A stretch of 64,000 bases of DNA, taken from positions 1 through 64,000 of the forward strand of contig NZ_JMKU01000006.1 of NCBI RefSeq assembly GCF_000687165.1, written 5' to 3'. The stretch is from Paracidovorax oryzae ATCC 19882. GTDB lineage: Bacteria > Pseudomonadota > Gammaproteobacteria > Burkholderiales > Burkholderiaceae_C. Positions 53,729 to 63,899 of the stretch are shown in pieces. Positions within the stretch are counted from its first letter, which is position 1. Each line of letters begins with the position of its first letter. The notes under the pieces are model-generated. The model was not told where the DNA came from. It searched no databases and worked only from the letters and a program-made list of their open reading frames with translations. Both the position numbers and the translations under genes were made by a program.

Positions 53729-54715
53729 ATGCAAGTGTTTGCAGGAAAAATCCTGGTGCTTGGCACCGGTGGAACCATCGCCGGCACGGCGGGGAGCGCG
53801 GAAGACAACATCGGCTACACCGCCGCGCAGGTCGGCATCGACCAGTTGCTGGCAGCGGTGCCGGGCCTGGAGCGCGCCGCCGGCGGCGCGCGGCTGGCAG
53901 CGGAGCAGGTCGCGCAGATCGACAGCAAGGACATGGACGGTGCCGTATGGCGTGCCCTGGCCCTGCGCTGCGAGGCCGCATTGGCGGAGCCCGGCGTGCG
54001 TGCCGTCGTGGTCACGCACGGCACCGATACCCTCGAAGAAACCGCATGGTTTCTCCATCGCGTGCTCGCGGGCGCGCAAGACAAGCCCGTGGTGCTTGTC
54101 TCGGCGATGCGCCCGGCCACCGCACTGGCGCCCGATGGCCCGCAGAACCTGCTCGACGCCGTCGCCGTGGCCGCTACGCCGGGCGCGCGCGGGGTGGTGG
54201 CCGTGGCCGCCGGGGAAGTGCACGGGGCGCAGCGGGTGCAGAAGGTGCATCCTTACCGGCTGAACGCCTTCGCATCCGGCGAAGCGGGGCCCCTGGGCTG
54301 GGTGGAAGAGGGCCGCGTGCGGCTCGCGGCCGGCTGGCCCGTGGCGGAATCATCGGAATCATTGGCCGAGGCTCACGCCGCGCTGGAGGCGCTGCGCAAC
54401 GGAGCGGGGTGGCCGCGCGTCGAGGTCGTGGTGTCGCATGCGGGCGCGAGCGGGCGCATGGTGGATCTGCTGGTGGTCGACGGGGTGCACGGCCTGGCGG
54501 TGGCCGCTACCGGCAACGGCACGCTGCACCACCAGCTTCAGGCAGCCCTGGAGCGGGCGCAGGCCGCCGGCGTGGCTGTCAGGGTGGCCACGCGGTGCCC
54601 CCTGGGCCAGCTGCTGCCCCGTCCGGGCGGCACACTGCCTGCCGCTCAGGGGCTGAGCGTGGTGAAGACGCGGGTGGAACTGATGCTGCAGGGGCTGGCG
54701 AAGCTCCGCGCATAA
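53729..54715 (+). CDS. L-asparaginase
   Basis: A 328-residue asparaginase/glutaminase family enzyme turning asparagine into aspartate and ammonia. Both catalytic motifs are present: LGTGGTIAG (Thr16) and VTHGTDTLEETA (Thr99, Asp100), with the MRPATALAPDGP region. It lacks a signal peptide, so it is probably cytoplasmic (type I-like location), although the sequence resembles the 330-residue group. ATG 53729 follows AAAGG. The SOS box just upstream makes DNA-damage control possible. Confidence 0.92.
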   Translation: MQVFAGKILVLGTGGTIAGTAGSAEDNIGYTAAQVGIDQLLAAVPGLERAAGGARLAAEQVAQIDSKDMDGAVWRALALRCEAALAEPGVRAVVVTHGTDTLEETAWFLHRVLAGAQDKPVVLVSAMRPATALAPDGPQNLLDAVAVAATPGARGVVAVAAGEVHGAQRVQKVHPYRLNAFASGEAGPLGWVEEGRVRLAAGWPVAESSESLAEAHAALEALRNGAGWPRVEVVVSHAGASGRMVDLLVVDGVHGLAVAATGNGTLHHQLQAALERAQAAGVAVRVATRCPLGQLLPRPGGTLPAAQGLSVVKTRVELMLQGLAKLRA

Positions 54716-54740
54716 GACGCGATCGACCCGATCCGGAAAC

Positions 54741-54765
54741 GAAAACGCCGCCCGGAGGGCGGCGT
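54741..54765 (-). terminator. Terminator after adk
   Basis: ACGCCGCCC and GGGCGGCGT form a 9-bp stem with a 3-base loop. On the minus strand a TTTTCGTTT tract follows, so it serves adk; it may also stop asparaginase transcripts from the other side. Confidence 0.85.
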
Positions 54766-54805
54766 CGGTCATGGGCCGGCCAGGCGCCGGCCCCGTGCCA
54801 GGAAC

Positions 54806-55471
<666 letters not shown>

Positions 55472-55617
55472 CTAAGTGTTGAAATCAGCCAGCGCCGGAA
55501 GCCCGGGGCTTGCCGTAGGCCCGGGTTGGCGCTTCAATCGCGGGCAAGGATAGCATGCGGGTCCTTCCGTCTGCCTGACAGCCGCGACACCATCGTGACG
55601 GCACCAGGTCCGCGGTT

Positions 55618-56409
55618 TCAGCCCAACAGCGAACGCACCCGTTCGAGGTCTTCCGGCGTGTCCACGCCCGGCCCCGGTGCGGTGTCCGCCACGTGCACGG
55701 CGATGCGGTGCCCGTGCCACAGTGCACGCAACTGCTCCAGCGCTTCCAGGGCTTCCGTCGGGGCGGGCGCCAGGGCGGAAAACGCCCGCACGAAAGCGGC
55801 CCGGTAGCTGTAGATGCCGATGTGGCGCAGCGGCGCGCAACCTGCGGGTACGCCTGCGTGCCCGCCTTGCCACCAGGCCGTGTCCGCGTGGCCGCGCGCG
55901 TGCGGAATCGGTGCCCGGCTGAAATAGTGCGCGAGGCCGCGGGCGTCGAGCACCACTTTCACCACGTTGGGATTGGCGAAGTCCTCCAGCGCATGGATGG
56001 CGTGCGCGGCCGTGCCCATGTCCGCTTCGGGGCGGGCCGGCAGCAGGGCCGCGACCGCATCGATCAGGGCCGGTGCGATCAGCGGCTCGTCGCCCTGCAC
56101 GTTCACCACCACATCGTCGTCGGCCAGCCCGAGCTGCACGCAGGCCTCGGCCAGCCGGTCGCTGCCGCTGGGATGGTCCGCGCGCGTCGCGACGGCCTGC
56201 ACGCCATGCGCCGCGCAGGCTTCCAGGATGCGAGGATGGTCGGCGGCCACGACCACGCGGGCGGCCGAGCTGCGGGCCGCCTGCTGCGCCACCCGCACGA
56301 CCATCGGGACACCCCCGATGTCGGCCAGCGGCTTGTCGGGCAGGCGGGTCGATGCCAGCCGGGCGGGAATCAGGACGGTGAAGCCAGCGGATGCGGCCGG
56401 GCCGCTCAC
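55618..56409 (-). CDS. kdsB: 3-deoxy-manno-octulosonate cytidylyltransferase (KdsB)
   Basis: A 263-residue CMP-KDO synthetase, which activates KDO for lipopolysaccharide. The nucleotide-binding start [20 protein letters not shown] and motifs NVQGDEPLI and [11 protein letters not shown] are diagnostic. ATG 56409 overlaps the stop of the Trm112-like gene by four bases. It sits with lpxK in a lipopolysaccharide-linked cluster. Confidence 0.95.
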   Translation of the reverse strand: MSGPAASAGFTVLIPARLASTRLPDKPLADIGGVPMVVRVAQQAARSSAARVVVAADHPRILEACAAHGVQAVATRADHPSGSDRLAEACVQLGLADDDVVVNVQGDEPLIAPALIDAVAALLPARPEADMGTAAHAIHALEDFANPNVVKVVLDARGLAHYFSRAPIPHARGHADTAWWQGGHAGVPAGCAPLRHIGIYSYRAAFVRAFSALAPAPTEALEALEQLRALWHGHRIAVHVADTAPGPGVDTPEDLERVRSLLG

Positions 56410-56588
56410 GCCTCCAGCTCCGCGTCGGTCAGCGTGCGGGCCTCGGTCTCCAGGAGTACCGGAATGCCGTCGCGCACCGGGTAGGCAAGGCGCGCGCTGC
56501 GCGACACCAGTTCGTCGCGCTCGCGGTCGTAGGTCAGCGGACCCTTGGTGACCGGGCAGACCAGCAGTTCGAGCAGTTTGGGATCCAT
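56406..56588 (-). CDS. Trm112-family small protein (YcaR-like)
   Basis: A 60-residue protein: [20 protein letters not shown], then [20 protein letters not shown]. This is the Trm112p-like family, small zinc-ribbon-derived folds that partner methyltransferases in other organisms. Only one Cys remains, as is common in the proteobacterial versions. It lies between lpxK and kdsB as in many proteobacteria. Confidence 0.92.
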   Translation of the reverse strand: MDPKLLELLVCPVTKGPLTYDRERDELVSRSARLAYPVRDGIPVLLETEARTLTDAELEA

Positions 56589-56622
56589 GGCGTGGCGGAT
56601 AAGTTCGAAAAATGGATCCCGA

Positions 56623-57663
56623 TCATAGCGAGGGCTGGCCCAGCGCCTGCAGCCGTGCGTGCAGCCGGTCGAAGAAGGCCGGCGCGATGTCCACCACGAG
56701 CGGCACCGCCAGCGCCTGCGGGTGCGTGCGCCACAGTTTCGCTGCGTCTTTCTCGGTGCAAACCAGAGGCACGCCGGGCGGCGTGTCCGGATGCCAATCC
56801 GAGAAGTCGGCATGGTCGGGCAGGGCGGTGGCCTCCTGCAGGACCAGTCCTTCGGCGCGCAGCATGCCGAAGAAGGCGGCGGGCCGGGCGATTGCCGCCA
56901 CGGCATGCACCGGCACGCCGCGCAGGTGCGACAGCGGCGTGGCGCGTCCGGAGGCGTCCACCGCATGGGCGGCAAGCGTTCTGCGCAGGGCGAAAACCCC
57001 CATGGGGGCGCGCCCGGTGCCCTCAGGGGCCGCTCCGGCATGCAGCACGGCATCCACGGGCCGCGGCCAGCGCTCGCGCAGCGGGCCGGCGGGCAGCAGC
57101 CAGCCATTGCCGACGCCTTCCTCGCTGAACACGCACAGTTCCACATCCCGCGCCAGCGCCCAGTGCTGCAGGCCGTCGTCGCAGACGATGACGTCGGTCT
57201 CTGGATGCCGTTCCAGCAGGGCACGGGCTGCCTGTGCACGGCGCGGGGCGACGAACACCGGCACGCCGGTGGAGCGCGCGAGCAGCAGGGGCTCGTCTCC
57301 GGCTTCGGCGGCGCTGCTGTCCGCCAGCACCTCCCGGCAGTCGGAAGTGCTGCGCCCGTAACCACGGGAGACCACGCCCGGATGCCAGCCGCGCTGCCGC
57401 AGCGCGTGCACGGTGGCCTGGGTCACGGGCGTCTTGCCGGCGCCGCCGGCCACTACGTTGCCCACCACGACCACGGGAACAGGCATGCGCTCCGCCCGCA
57501 GGACGCCCCGCTCATACAGCAGCCTGCGCATGCCGGCCAGGGCGCCGTAGAGCAGGGAGACGGGCGACAGCAGCCAGGCGACCGCGCTGCGGTGGCGCCA
57601 GACCCGCTGGATCCCCGGCGTCGCCTCCGGCTCCGGCAGCCCGCGGCGGCGTGGCTGCGCCAT
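56623..57663 (-). CDS. lpxK: Tetraacyldisaccharide 4'-kinase (LpxK)
   Basis: A 346-residue inner-membrane-associated kinase that phosphorylates the lipid A precursor. An N-terminal membrane anchor ([20 protein letters not shown]) precedes the P loop [28 protein letters not shown] is also characteristic. It starts five bases after exbD. Part of the exbB-exbD-lpxK-trm112-kdsB run. Confidence 0.95.
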   Translation of the reverse strand: MAQPRRRGLPEPEATPGIQRVWRHRSAVAWLLSPVSLLYGALAGMRRLLYERGVLRAERMPVPVVVVGNVVAGGAGKTPVTQATVHALRQRGWHPGVVSRGYGRSTSDCREVLADSSAAEAGDEPLLLARSTGVPVFVAPRRAQAARALLERHPETDVIVCDDGLQHWALARDVELCVFSEEGVGNGWLLPAGPLRERWPRPVDAVLHAGAAPEGTGRAPMGVFALRRTLAAHAVDASGRATPLSHLRGVPVHAVAAIARPAAFFGMLRAEGLVLQEATALPDHADFSDWHPDTPPGVPLVCTEKDAAKLWRTHPQALAVPLVVDIAPAFFDRLHARLQALGQPSL

Positions 57664-57668
57664 CCGGG

Positions 57669-58094
57669 TCAGCGGCCCGCGCTGGCGGACGATTGCGTGG
57701 CGAAGGTGATCTGCGACAGGCCCACGCGGCGCGCGGCTTCCATGACGGAAATCACGGCCTGGTGGGGAGCGCTGGCGTCGGCGCTGATGATCACCACGCT
57801 GTCGCGCCCGGCCTGCGCGGCGGTCCCGAGGGCCTGGGCGATCGCTTCCACGCCCTTGCCTTCCACGGCGGTCTTGTTGACGGCGTAGCGCCCGTCGGCG
57901 GCCACCGCGACGATCACTTCCTTGGGATGGTCGCGCTGCTGCTCGGCGTCCGCCACCGGGAGCGTGAGCTGCAGTTCGGTGAACTTGCTGTACGTGGTCG
58001 AGAGCATCAGGAAGATGAGGATCACGAGCAGCACGTCGATGAACGGGATCAGGTTGATCTCCGGCGCTTCCTTCGGGCGGTGGCGGAAATTCAT
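57669..58094 (-). CDS. exbD: ExbD/TolR-family biopolymer transport protein
   Basis: A 141-residue protein with one TM helix bearing the conserved proton-pathway Asp: INLIPFIDVLLVILIFLMLS. The periplasmic domain follows. It works with the ExbB-like protein encoded eight bases upstream to energise outer-membrane transport or a related process. Its place beside lpxK is common in beta-proteobacteria. Confidence 0.94.
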   Translation of the reverse strand: MNFRHRPKEAPEINLIPFIDVLLVILIFLMLSTTYSKFTELQLTLPVADAEQQRDHPKEVIVAVAADGRYAVNKTAVEGKGVEAIAQALGTAAQAGRDSVVIISADASAPHQAVISVMEAARRVGLSQITFATQSSASAGR

Positions 58095-58102
58095 CGCACC
58101 GC

Positions 58103-58729
58103 TCACTTGCGCAGGCGCAGCAGGTGGCGGACGAACTGCTCGGAGGCGAGCTCCAGCGTGAGCAGGTAGGCGTCCACGCGGCTGCGGAAATACCGCCAGA
58201 AGATCAGCGTCGGGATGGCGACGATCAGGCCGAAGGCCGTGTTGTAGAGCGCGATGGAGATCCCGTGCGCCAGCTGGGCCGGATTGCCCTGGCCCGTGGC
58301 GGACGACCCCTGCGAGCCGAAGATCTCGATCATGCCGATCACCGTGCCGAGCAGGCCCAGCAGCGGGGCGGCCGAAGCGATGGTGGCCAGGGCGTTGAGG
58401 TACTTCTCGAGCCGCTGGGCGACGGCACGGCCCGTGCCTTCCATGGCGGCCCGGACGTCCGCCTCGCTGCTCTGGGGATGGCTGTTGAGCGTTCGCAGCC
58501 CGCTGGCCAGCACTTCGCCCAGGGCGGAGTTCTGCGACAGCTGGTTCACCACGTCGGGCGTGGGCAGCCCGCGGGAGGAAACGGAGATGGCCTCGTCCAG
58601 CAGCTTCGGGGGGGCGACCTTGGCGGCTTTCAGGGCGACGAAGCGCTCCGCCACCAGTGCCAGCGCCAGGATGGAGCAGGCTATGAGGGGCCAGATCGGC
58701 CAGCCTGCGGCTTGTATGATCGACAGCAA
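58103..58729 (-). CDS. exbB: ExbB/TolQ/MotA-family proton channel protein
   Basis: A 208-residue inner-membrane protein with three TM helices (SIIQAAGWPIWPLIACSILA; SAAPLLGLLGTVIGMIEIF; NTAFGLIVAIPTLIFW) and the family's LLGLLGTVIGMI signature. First gene of the minus-strand cluster; the promoter should lie in 58730-58900. Confidence 0.94.
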   Translation of the reverse strand: MLSIIQAAGWPIWPLIACSILALALVAERFVALKAAKVAPPKLLDEAISVSSRGLPTPDVVNQLSQNSALGEVLASGLRTLNSHPQSSEADVRAAMEGTGRAVAQRLEKYLNALATIASAAPLLGLLGTVIGMIEIFGSQGSSATGQGNPAQLAHGISIALYNTAFGLIVAIPTLIFWRYFRSRVDAYLLTLELASEQFVRHLLRLRK

Positions 58730-59091
58730 TTCTCTCTCCGCGCAGATGGAAGCAGTCCGCGATTATGGCCCAGTGCCATGGCGCTCCGGCGGCTGCGCAG
58801 GTACCGGCCGGGTCCACCGGCCGCGTCGGCGTTGTTTTTCACAGCCACCCACAATTTCTGTGGATAACTTTGTGGGCAACCGGGTGTGTAACACCTGCTA
58901 CATGGCGCCAAATCGACACTTTGACAGATTGATGAAAAATTGCGCAGCAAAAAATCGTTGTAAATCAACAGGTTGCACGGATTCTCGTGGTTTGCGCGCA
59001 CATCCGGACCGCCAGACCAGCCCATCCGCTGCTCCGTGCGGCTTGTGGACTATTGCGGGTGCCCCGCTCCCCGCAAACCCTGGCGGCGCCG
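58730..59091. other. Intergenic region between exbB and xseA with a DnaA-box-like sequence
   Basis: No gene was found in these 362 bases. It is clearly less GC-rich than its surroundings. TGTGGATAA (58859-58867) is the exact complement of the consensus DnaA box TTATCCACA, and lies inside a perfect 7-bp inverted repeat (CCCACAA 58848-58854, TTGTGGG 58870-58876). TTGACA at 58921 could be a -35 for xseA, but no good -10 stands at the right distance. The region must carry divergent promoters. Confidence 0.5.
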
Positions 59092-60405
59092 ATGTTTGAA
59101 TGTCCGGACCCAGCATCGGCGCCGCGAATTTGGGACGTCGGGGCGCTGTGCCGCGCCGTTGCTGATGCACTGGAGGCGCGGTTCAACCCTGTCGCGGTGC
59201 GCGGGGAGATCACGGGCTTCTCGCGGGCTTCCAGCGGGCATTGCTACTTCTCCATCAAGGACGGCCAGGGGCAGATCCGCTGCGCCATGTTCCGCCGGGC
59301 GGCCATGCTGCTCGACGGCACTCCGCGGGACGGGGAAATGGTCGAGCTGCGAGGGCGGCTGGCCGTCTATGAAGCCCGGGGCGACCTGCAGCTCATCGTC
59401 GAGAGCCTGCAGCGCGCAGGGCAGGGGGCGCTGTTCGAGCAGTTCCTGCGGCTCAAGGCCCGGCTGGAATCCGAAGGCCTGTTCGATTCCGCCCGCAAGC
59501 GCGGCCTGCCGGTCATGCCCCGCTCGATCGGCTTGGTCACCTCGCCGGGCGCCGCGGCGCTGCACGATGTCGTGACCGCCCTGCGGCGGCGCGTTCCGCA
59601 CCTGCCCGTGGTACTGGCCCCGGCCCTGGTGCAGGGGGCGGCCGCACCGGCGTCGATCTGCGCCGCCCTGCGCGCGCTCTACCGCATGGCCGAACCCTCC
59701 GGCGATGGGGCAGGGCATCCGCCGGTGGAGGTGATCCTGCTGGTGCGCGGGGGCGGCTCCATCGAGGACCTGTGGGCATTCAATGATGAGCAGGTCGCCC
59801 GCACGCTGGTGCAGAGCCCGGTGCCGGTCGTGTCCGGCGTGGGCCACGAGACCGACTTCACCATCGCCGATTTCTGCGCCGACCTCCGGGCACCGACCCC
59901 CACGGCCGCGGCAGAGCTGGTCGCGCAGCCCCAGGCCACCTGGCTCGCGGGCATGGACGCGCTGGCCGGCCGCCTGTCGGACAGCCTGCAGCGCCAGATC
60001 GACGGGCGCCACCAGCGGCTGGACATGGCGGCGCAGCGGCTGGGGCGGCCTTCCGGGCTGGTGGCGCGCCAGGAACTGCGCCTCGCGCGCCTCGCGCAGC
60101 AACTGCGCCATGGCGCGGCCTGGACGGCCCAGCGGTGCGCCCAGCGGCAGGATGGCCTGGCGGATCGCCTCCCCAAGGCCGTGGCGCAGGGCGTGGCCCG
60201 GCAGGCGCAGCGGCTGGACCATGCGGCATTGCGGCTGGAGCTGCTCGATCCGCGCCTGGTGCTCCAGCGCGGCTACGCGCTGCTCACCGACAGCGAAGGC
60301 CTGCCCGTGACCCGCACCGCCCAGGTACGTACCGGGGACGCCGTGCGCGCCGCCGTATCGGATGGCGAGATCGATCTGACGGTGTCCGCTCCGCGCCTGC
60401 TGTGA
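59092..60405 (+). CDS. xseA: Exodeoxyribonuclease VII large subunit
   Basis: A 437-residue nuclease subunit for single-stranded DNA. The N-terminal OB fold ([20 protein letters not shown]) is followed by the catalytic domain with [23 protein letters not shown] sequence ([20 protein letters not shown]), [13 protein letters not shown] and [11 protein letters not shown], then a long coiled coil. ATG 59092 fits the family start; a 35-codon in-frame extension upstream is not conserved-looking. xseB is not adjacent. Confidence 0.94.
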   Translation: MFECPDPASAPRIWDVGALCRAVADALEARFNPVAVRGEITGFSRASSGHCYFSIKDGQGQIRCAMFRRAAMLLDGTPRDGEMVELRGRLAVYEARGDLQLIVESLQRAGQGALFEQFLRLKARLESEGLFDSARKRGLPVMPRSIGLVTSPGAAALHDVVTALRRRVPHLPVVLAPALVQGAAAPASICAALRALYRMAEPSGDGAGHPPVEVILLVRGGGSIEDLWAFNDEQVARTLVQSPVPVVSGVGHETDFTIADFCADLRAPTPTAAAELVAQPQATWLAGMDALAGRLSDSLQRQIDGRHQRLDMAAQRLGRPSGLVARQELRLARLAQQLRHGAAWTAQRCAQRQDGLADRLPKAVAQGVARQAQRLDHAALRLELLDPRLVLQRGYALLTDSEGLPVTRTAQVRTGDAVRAAVSDGEIDLTVSAPRLL

Positions 60406-60535
60406 GCCCGGCATTCTGGGCCGTCGCCTACACCGCGGGGCGCGATTAACTTCCTACAATGCCCGCCTGTTGCGCTGCATGTCACATTGCGGCGCTGCAC
60501 ACGCAAGAATCACCAACCACCCACGAGGACCGCAC

Positions 60536-61120
60536 ATGGAACATACCCTGCCACCGCTGCCTTACGCCATCGACGCCCTGGCTCCGCACTACAGCCAGGA
60601 AACCCTGGAGTACCACCATGGCAAGCACCACAACGCCTACGTGGTGAACCTCAACAACCTCCAGAAGGGCACCGAATTCGAGAACATGCCCCTCGAGGAG
60701 ATCATCAAGAAGTCCAGCGGCGGCATCTACAACAACGCAGCCCAGATCTGGAACCACACCTTCTTCTGGAACTGCATGGCCCCCAACGGCGGCGGCGAGC
60801 CTTCCGGCGCGCTGGCCGATGCCATCAAGGCGAAGTGGGGCAGCTATGCCGCGTTCAAGGAAGCCTTCGTGAAGAGCGCCGTGGGCAACTTCGGCTCCGG
60901 CTGGACCTGGCTGGTAAAGAAGGCCGACGGCAGCGTGGACATCGTGAACACCGGCGCCGCCGGCACGCCCCTGACCACCGCCGACAAGGCGCTGCTGACC
61001 GTGGACGTCTGGGAGCACGCCTACTACATCGACTACCGCAACCTGCGCCCGAAGTTCGTCGAGACCTTCCTCGACAAGCTGGTGAACTGGAAGTTCGCGG
61101 AAAGCAACTTCGCGGGCTGA
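60536..61120 (+). CDS. sodB: Superoxide dismutase [Fe]
   Basis: A 194-residue Fe/Mn-family dismutase. Metal ligands are in [20 protein letters not shown], and [13 protein letters not shown]; the [10 protein letters not shown] sequence favours the iron form. No signal peptide, so cytoplasmic. It is a single-gene unit with a strong terminator directly after the stop. Confidence 0.95.
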   Translation: MEHTLPPLPYAIDALAPHYSQETLEYHHGKHHNAYVVNLNNLQKGTEFENMPLEEIIKKSSGGIYNNAAQIWNHTFFWNCMAPNGGGEPSGALADAIKAKWGSYAAFKEAFVKSAVGNFGSGWTWLVKKADGSVDIVNTGAAGTPLTTADKALLTVDVWEHAYYIDYRNLRPKFVETFLDKLVNWKFAESNFAG

Positions 61121-61149
61121 TCCCGCGGCCCGGCCTGCCGGGCTCCATG

Positions 61150-61179
61150 AAAAAACGGCCCCTGGAGGGCCGTTTTTTT
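61150..61179 (+). terminator. Rho-independent terminator after sodB
   Basis: AAAAAACGGCCC and GGGCCGTTTTTT form a 12-bp stem with T runs on both strands, so it can act bidirectionally between sodB and the convergent DUF192 gene. Confidence 0.94.
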
Positions 61180-61203
61180 GTGCGGTCGCCGGGTGCCGAC
61201 GCG

Positions 61204-61692
61204 TCAGCGCCTGGCGAACGGTGCGCCGGACAGCTTCGAGCCCGGCTTGATCCCGCGTTTGGCGAACCACCCCTGGTTCATCTCGAGCACGAAGCGCACG
61301 GGCTTGTCGGAGCAGTGGGAGTCCAGCGTCTGCGGCTTCATGTCGGCCAGGTTGACGATGGTGCCGTCGTCGGCGACGAAGGCGGCGGTGAGTGGCAGCA
61401 GGGTGTTCTTCATCCAGAAGCACTGCACGGCCGGTACCGAGAACACGAACAGCATGCCTTCGTTGGAGGGCATGTCCTTGCGGTGCATGAGGCCGGTTTC
61501 GCGCTCCTGGGGCGTTACCGCCAGCTGCGCGTCGATACGGTGCATGCCGGCGGCCAGGTCCACCCGCTGCAGGTCGAGTTGCGGCCCTTCCTGGGCCTGT
61601 GCCGTGCCGAGGCAGGCAGCGGCGAGGGCCAGCGAAGCCGCCAGGCGGCGAAGGGGGCGGGGCGTCGGGCCGGACAAAAGAGCGTGGTTCAT
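61204..61692 (-). CDS. DUF192-family exported protein
   Basis: A 162-residue protein with a signal peptide (RRLAASLALAAACLGTAQA) and a DUF192 domain: QERETGLMHRKDMPSNEGML, CFWMKNTLLPLTAAFVADDG and LEMNQGWFAKRGIKPGSKL. The family is widespread with unknown biochemical role. ATG 61692 (MNHALL) was chosen; ATG 61710 (MDAPPAMN) is an alternative. Confidence 0.92.
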   Translation of the reverse strand: MNHALLSGPTPRPLRRLAASLALAAACLGTAQAQEGPQLDLQRVDLAAGMHRIDAQLAVTPQERETGLMHRKDMPSNEGMLFVFSVPAVQCFWMKNTLLPLTAAFVADDGTIVNLADMKPQTLDSHCSDKPVRFVLEMNQGWFAKRGIKPGSKLSGAPFARR

Positions 61693-61748
61693 GGCGGGTG
61701 GGGCATCCATCGGGAAAGGGCTGTTCCAAAGCCTATCAGCCAAAAGCA

Positions 61749-61769
61749 AAGCCCGCGTAAAGCGGGCTT
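61749..61769 (-). terminator. Terminator after the small lysine-rich protein gene
   Basis: AAGCCCGC and GCGGGCTT form an 8-bp stem with a 5-base loop. On the minus strand it is followed by TTGCTTTTGG, which places it after the gene at 61825-62034. Confidence 0.8.
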
Positions 61770-61824
61770 CGGAGCGGGGACGGCGCCAGGGCGGTCATCC
61801 CCGTTGCACGGGAGGCGGCAAACC

Positions 61825-62034
61825 TCAGGCGGCAGCCTTGTGCTTCTTGCTCTTCTTGTGGGCGGTCTTGTGCTTGGCACCCTTGCCGGCCTTCTTGGCC
61901 TGGGCCGTGGGAGCGGGCGCAGCGGTGTCGGCGGCCATGGGAGCGGACGTCGTGGCGGGGGCCTGGGCCGGAGCCTGGGCGAAAGCGCCGGCGGTGAACA
62001 GACCGGCGATCAGGACAGCGAGGAGTTTTTTCAT
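61825..62034 (-). CDS. Small exported lysine-rich protein
   Basis: A 69-residue protein with a clear Sec signal (MKKLLAVLIAGLFTAGAFA) followed by an Ala/Pro/Gln-rich stretch and a tail of Lys and His residues (KKAGKGAKHKTAHKKSKKHK). The mature protein is strongly basic and has no fold I recognise. Similar small 'PsiF/acid-shock-like' basic proteins are exported by many proteobacteria, but homology is not shown. Divergent from icd with 200 bases between; own terminator. Confidence 0.8.
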   Translation of the reverse strand: MKKLLAVLIAGLFTAGAFAQAPAQAPATTSAPMAADTAAPAPTAQAKKAGKGAKHKTAHKKSKKHKAAA

Positions 62035-62122
62035 TTGGCCGTTTCCTTGAGAGTTTCGGAAGGTTTGCGAGCCCCGCGTAGGCCCGCGAAGCCCTGACAC
62101 AACGATACCGCAGCCCGGGGCG

Positions 62123-62150
62123 TTGACAGACAAGACCTACAAATTTTTAT
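62123..62150 (+). promoter_or_regulatory. Putative promoter of icd
   Basis: TTGACA (62123-62128), a perfect -35, with TTTTAT (62145-62150) after 16 bases. It stands in an AT-rich patch about 85-110 bases before icd. Confidence 0.5.
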
Positions 62151-62234
62151 CGCTAAAATCATTGCGTTTTGTGCCTGTCGCACAGGCCGGCCGGGCGCCG
62201 CCCCGGACGCCATCCCACCGGAGATAACCGTTCC

Positions 62235-63494
62235 ATGACCAGCTACCAGCACATCAAGGTCCCTGCCGAAGGCCAGAAGATCACCGTCAATGCCGACATG
62301 TCCCTGAACGTGCCGGACCAGCCCATCATTCCCTACATCGAGGGTGACGGTACCGGCCTCGACATCACCCCCGTGATGCTGAAAGTGGTGGACGCAGCCG
62401 TGGCCAAGGCCTACGGCGGCAAGCGCAAGATCCACTGGATGGAAGTCTTCGCCGGCGAGAAGTCCACGAAGGTGTACGGCCCCGACGTCTGGCTGCCGGA
62501 GGAAACCCTGCACGCCGTGCGCGACTACGTCGTGTCCATCAAGGGCCCGCTGACGACGCCCGTGGGCGGTGGCATCCGCTCGCTGAACGTGGCGCTGCGC
62601 CAGGAGCTCGATCTCTACGTCTGCCTGCGCCCCATCCAGTACTTCAAGGGCGTTCCCTCGCCCGTGAAGGAGCCCGAGAAGACCAACATGGTGATCTTCC
62701 GCGAGAACTCGGAAGACATCTATGCCGGCATCGAGTTCGAAGCCGAGTCCGACAAGGCAAAGAAGCTCATCAAGATCCTGCAGGAAGAGTTCGGCGTCAA
62801 GAAGATCCGCTTCCCCGAGACCTCCGGCATCGGCGTGAAGCCCGTGTCCAAGGAAGGCACGCAGCGCCTGGTGCGCAAGGCCATCCAGTACGCCATCGAC
62901 AACGACAAGCCCAGCGTGACCATCGTTCACAAGGGCAACATCATGAAGTTCACGGAAGGCGGCTTCCGTGACTGGGCCTACGACCTGGCTGCCAAGGAAT
63001 TCGGCGCCGAACTCATCGACGGCGGCCCGTGGATGAAGTTCAAGAACCCGCGCACCGGCAAGGAAATCACGGTCAAGGACAGCATCGCCGACGCGTTCCT
63101 GCAGCAGATCCTGCTGCGCCCCGCCGAGTACAGCGTGATCGCCACGCTGAACCTGAACGGCGACTACGTCTCCGACGCGCTGGCAGCCCAGGTGGGCGGC
63201 ATCGGCATCGCCCCCGGCGCCAACCTGTCCGACTCCGTCGCCATGTTCGAAGCCACGCACGGCACGGCACCGAAGTACGCCGGCAAGGACTACGTGAACC
63301 CCGGTTCCGAAATCCTCTCCGCCGAAATGATGCTGCGCCACATGGGCTGGACCGAAGCGGCCGACATCATCATCAGCTCGATGGAAAAGTCCATCCTGAG
63401 CAAGAAGGTGACGTACGACTTCGCCCGCCTGATGGAAGGCGCGACGCAGGTGAGCTGCTCGGGCTTCGGCCAGGTGATGATCGACAACATGTGA
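62235..63494 (+). CDS. icd: Isocitrate dehydrogenase (NADP+)
   Basis: A 419-residue TCA-cycle enzyme of the E. coli Icd type. Substrate-binding Ser and Arg lie in [53 protein letters not shown], and the NADP-binding [20 protein letters not shown] are present. GGAG precedes ATG 62235. Followed by a strong terminator, then foreign DNA. Confidence 0.96.
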   Translation: MTSYQHIKVPAEGQKITVNADMSLNVPDQPIIPYIEGDGTGLDITPVMLKVVDAAVAKAYGGKRKIHWMEVFAGEKSTKVYGPDVWLPEETLHAVRDYVVSIKGPLTTPVGGGIRSLNVALRQELDLYVCLRPIQYFKGVPSPVKEPEKTNMVIFRENSEDIYAGIEFEAESDKAKKLIKILQEEFGVKKIRFPETSGIGVKPVSKEGTQRLVRKAIQYAIDNDKPSVTIVHKGNIMKFTEGGFRDWAYDLAAKEFGAELIDGGPWMKFKNPRTGKEITVKDSIADAFLQQILLRPAEYSVIATLNLNGDYVSDALAAQVGGIGIAPGANLSDSVAMFEATHGTAPKYAGKDYVNPGSEILSAEMMLRHMGWTEAADIIISSMEKSILSKKVTYDFARLMEGATQVSCSGFGQVMIDNM

Positions 63495-63526
63495 AGCTGA
63501 ACCACGACGTCTCATGACGTCTCGTA

Positions 63527-63562
63527 AGCCCTTGATTTTCCTGGGAAAATCAAGGGCTTTTT
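63527..63562 (+). terminator. Rho-independent terminator after icd
   Basis: AGCCCTTGATTTTC and GAAAATCAAGGGCT form a perfect 14-bp stem with a 4-base loop, followed by a T run. Confidence 0.95.
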
Positions 63563-63692
63563 CGTTTTGGCGCGTCCCACGGCAATTCGCGAAATCCGGC
63601 CCTTTTGGAGCCGGAATTAGAGCGACAGCACCGGTTTTCTGCTCCAAATTACTCCATTTGGAGCATGACCGGACTGACACCGTGAGGACGCG

Positions 63693-63899
63693 ATGCGATC
63701 AATCAACTACACCCTTTCACCCACCCGTATCAACAACGCGAAGCCCAGAGCGAAGACCTACAAGCTCAGCGATGGTGGAGGGCTTTTCGTGGAGATCAGC
63801 CCTGGCGGGCAGAAAACCTGGCGATACCAGTACCGGCTGGATCGATTGCGCAACACCGTCAGCATCGGTCGGTACCCGGAAATAGGCGTAGCCGATGCC
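63693..63899 (+). pseudogene. P4-type integrase gene, truncated by an insertion sequence
   Basis: The 69 codons give the N-terminal arm-binding domain (DUF4102) of a tyrosine integrase: LSPTRINNAKPRAKTYKLSD, GGGLFVEISPGGQKTWRYQY, NTVSIGRYPEIGVADA. The frame ends in a TGA that is the first three bases of the IS at 63900, so the catalytic domain is gone. Just upstream, CTCCAAAT (63642-63649) and ATTTGGAG (63656-63663) form an 8-bp palindrome that may be an operator or core site. It marks a former integrated island after icd. Confidence 0.88.

Noticed and set aside
58848..58876. Replication origin
   Set aside because: Only one DnaA box, no AT-rich unwinding element with box cluster, and none of the usual origin genes nearby.
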